Of a stretch of 41,331 nucleotides of DNA, positions 41,198 through 41,331 are shown one piece after another. The first letter of the stretch is position 1, and each line of letters opens with the position of its first letter. Source of the DNA: Oscillospiraceae bacterium (GTDB lineage: Bacteria > Bacillota > Clostridia > Saccharofermentanales > Saccharofermentanaceae); assembly GCA_902782235.1 (NCBI GenBank), contig CACZML010000007.1:1-41331 (forward strand), written 5' to 3'. Position numbers and translations under genes: made by a program. The notes beneath the pieces are model-generated. The model did no database searches and was not told the origin of the DNA. It saw nothing but the letters and a program-made list of their open reading frames with translations.

Positions 41198-41331
41198 ATG
41201 AAGATAGTCATTCTTGACGGCTCGGCAGCAAACCCGGGCGATATTACATGGGGCGCATTGGAAAGCCTTGGTGAAGTCACAGCTTACGACATCACCTCAA
41301 AGGACCAGCTCATCGAAAGGATGCAGGGCGC
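41198..41331 (+). CDS. D-2-hydroxyacid dehydrogenase (glycerate dehydrogenase-like), N-terminus only
   Basis: The first 44 codons, cut by the right edge. MKIVILDGSAANPGDITWGA followed by LESLGEVTAYDIT is the usual start of Firmicute NAD-dependent D-2-hydroxyacid (glycerate/hydroxypyruvate) dehydrogenases. GGAGGA (41185-41190) lies seven bases before the ATG. The NAD-binding fold and catalytic residues would be beyond the window, so the exact substrate is unknown. It is divergent from the CbiG-like gene; a TACAAT at 41163-41168 is the best -10 in the 100-nt gap, but no good -35 was found. Confidence 0.75.
   Translation, partial: MKIVILDGSAANPGDITWGALESLGEVTAYDITSKDQLIERMQG

Overview
The window reads as core chromosome of an anaerobic, fibre-using Clostridia-type Firmicute (Bacillota), probably a gut or rumen member of the Saccharofermentans/Oscillospiraceae side of the class. 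That placement is inference. It rests on the hprK-murB-rapZ-whiA cluster, an acetyl-CoA-type MetA, a YfhO/CsbB-like glycosylation pair, a CcpA/HPr-type control gene (hprK), paired GH94 cello-oligosaccharide phosphorylases, and strong GGAGG ribosome binding sites with some GTG and TTG starts. No tRNA, rRNA, CRISPR array, phage gene or transposase was seen. Nearly all genes are on the minus strand. Coding density is high and no gene-free gap exceeds 300 bases.

Layout, left to right. 1-6076 is an envelope-glycan region: the start of a phospho-sugar mutase, a large YfhO-type membrane protein, a divergent polyprenyl-phosphate glycosyltransferase and a second polytopic membrane protein. 6127-9490 is a housekeeping operon (nfeD-like, SPFH/stomatin, pncB, cyclophilin). 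9602-13999 holds ecfA (A1 and A2 fused), ecfT, a ROK glucokinase and truA. 14115-17407 is the alpha-type ribosomal operon rpmJ-rpsM-rpsK-rpsD-rpoA-rplQ with its own promoter. 17564-20569 is secY-adk-map-infA, cut off from the usual spc ribosomal genes. 20671-25329 carries alr, nnrD, metA, a nucleoside-kinase-like gene and a membrane protein. 25476-27791 holds a small unknown and a membrane-anchored beta-propeller. 27918-31528 is whiA, rapZ, murB and hprK. 31560-38731 is the cello-oligosaccharide region: cellodextrin phosphorylase, cellobiose phosphorylase and a solute-binding lipoprotein. 38873-41331 has an unknown lipoprotein, a diverged CbiG-like protein and the start of a D-2-hydroxyacid dehydrogenase.

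How they fit together. The binding lipoprotein, the two phosphorylases, glucokinase and the phospho-sugar mutase form a near-complete route from imported cello-oligosaccharides to glucose 6-phosphate. HPr kinase lies directly downstream of the cellodextrin phosphorylase, probably in the same transcript. A CsbB-like enzyme would charge undecaprenyl phosphate with a sugar that YfhO transfers outside the membrane.

The most interesting non-coding signals are these. (1) A 222-nt leader between rpmJ and rpsM can fold as an H-type pseudoknot with a competing hairpin, in the position where an S4-type autoregulatory element would be expected. (2) Stem-loops begin at or close to the predicted start of several transcripts. 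(3) A tandem palindromic repeat lies at 4241-4358. (4) A 13-bp inverted repeat covers the predicted -35 box of the solute-binding protein gene.
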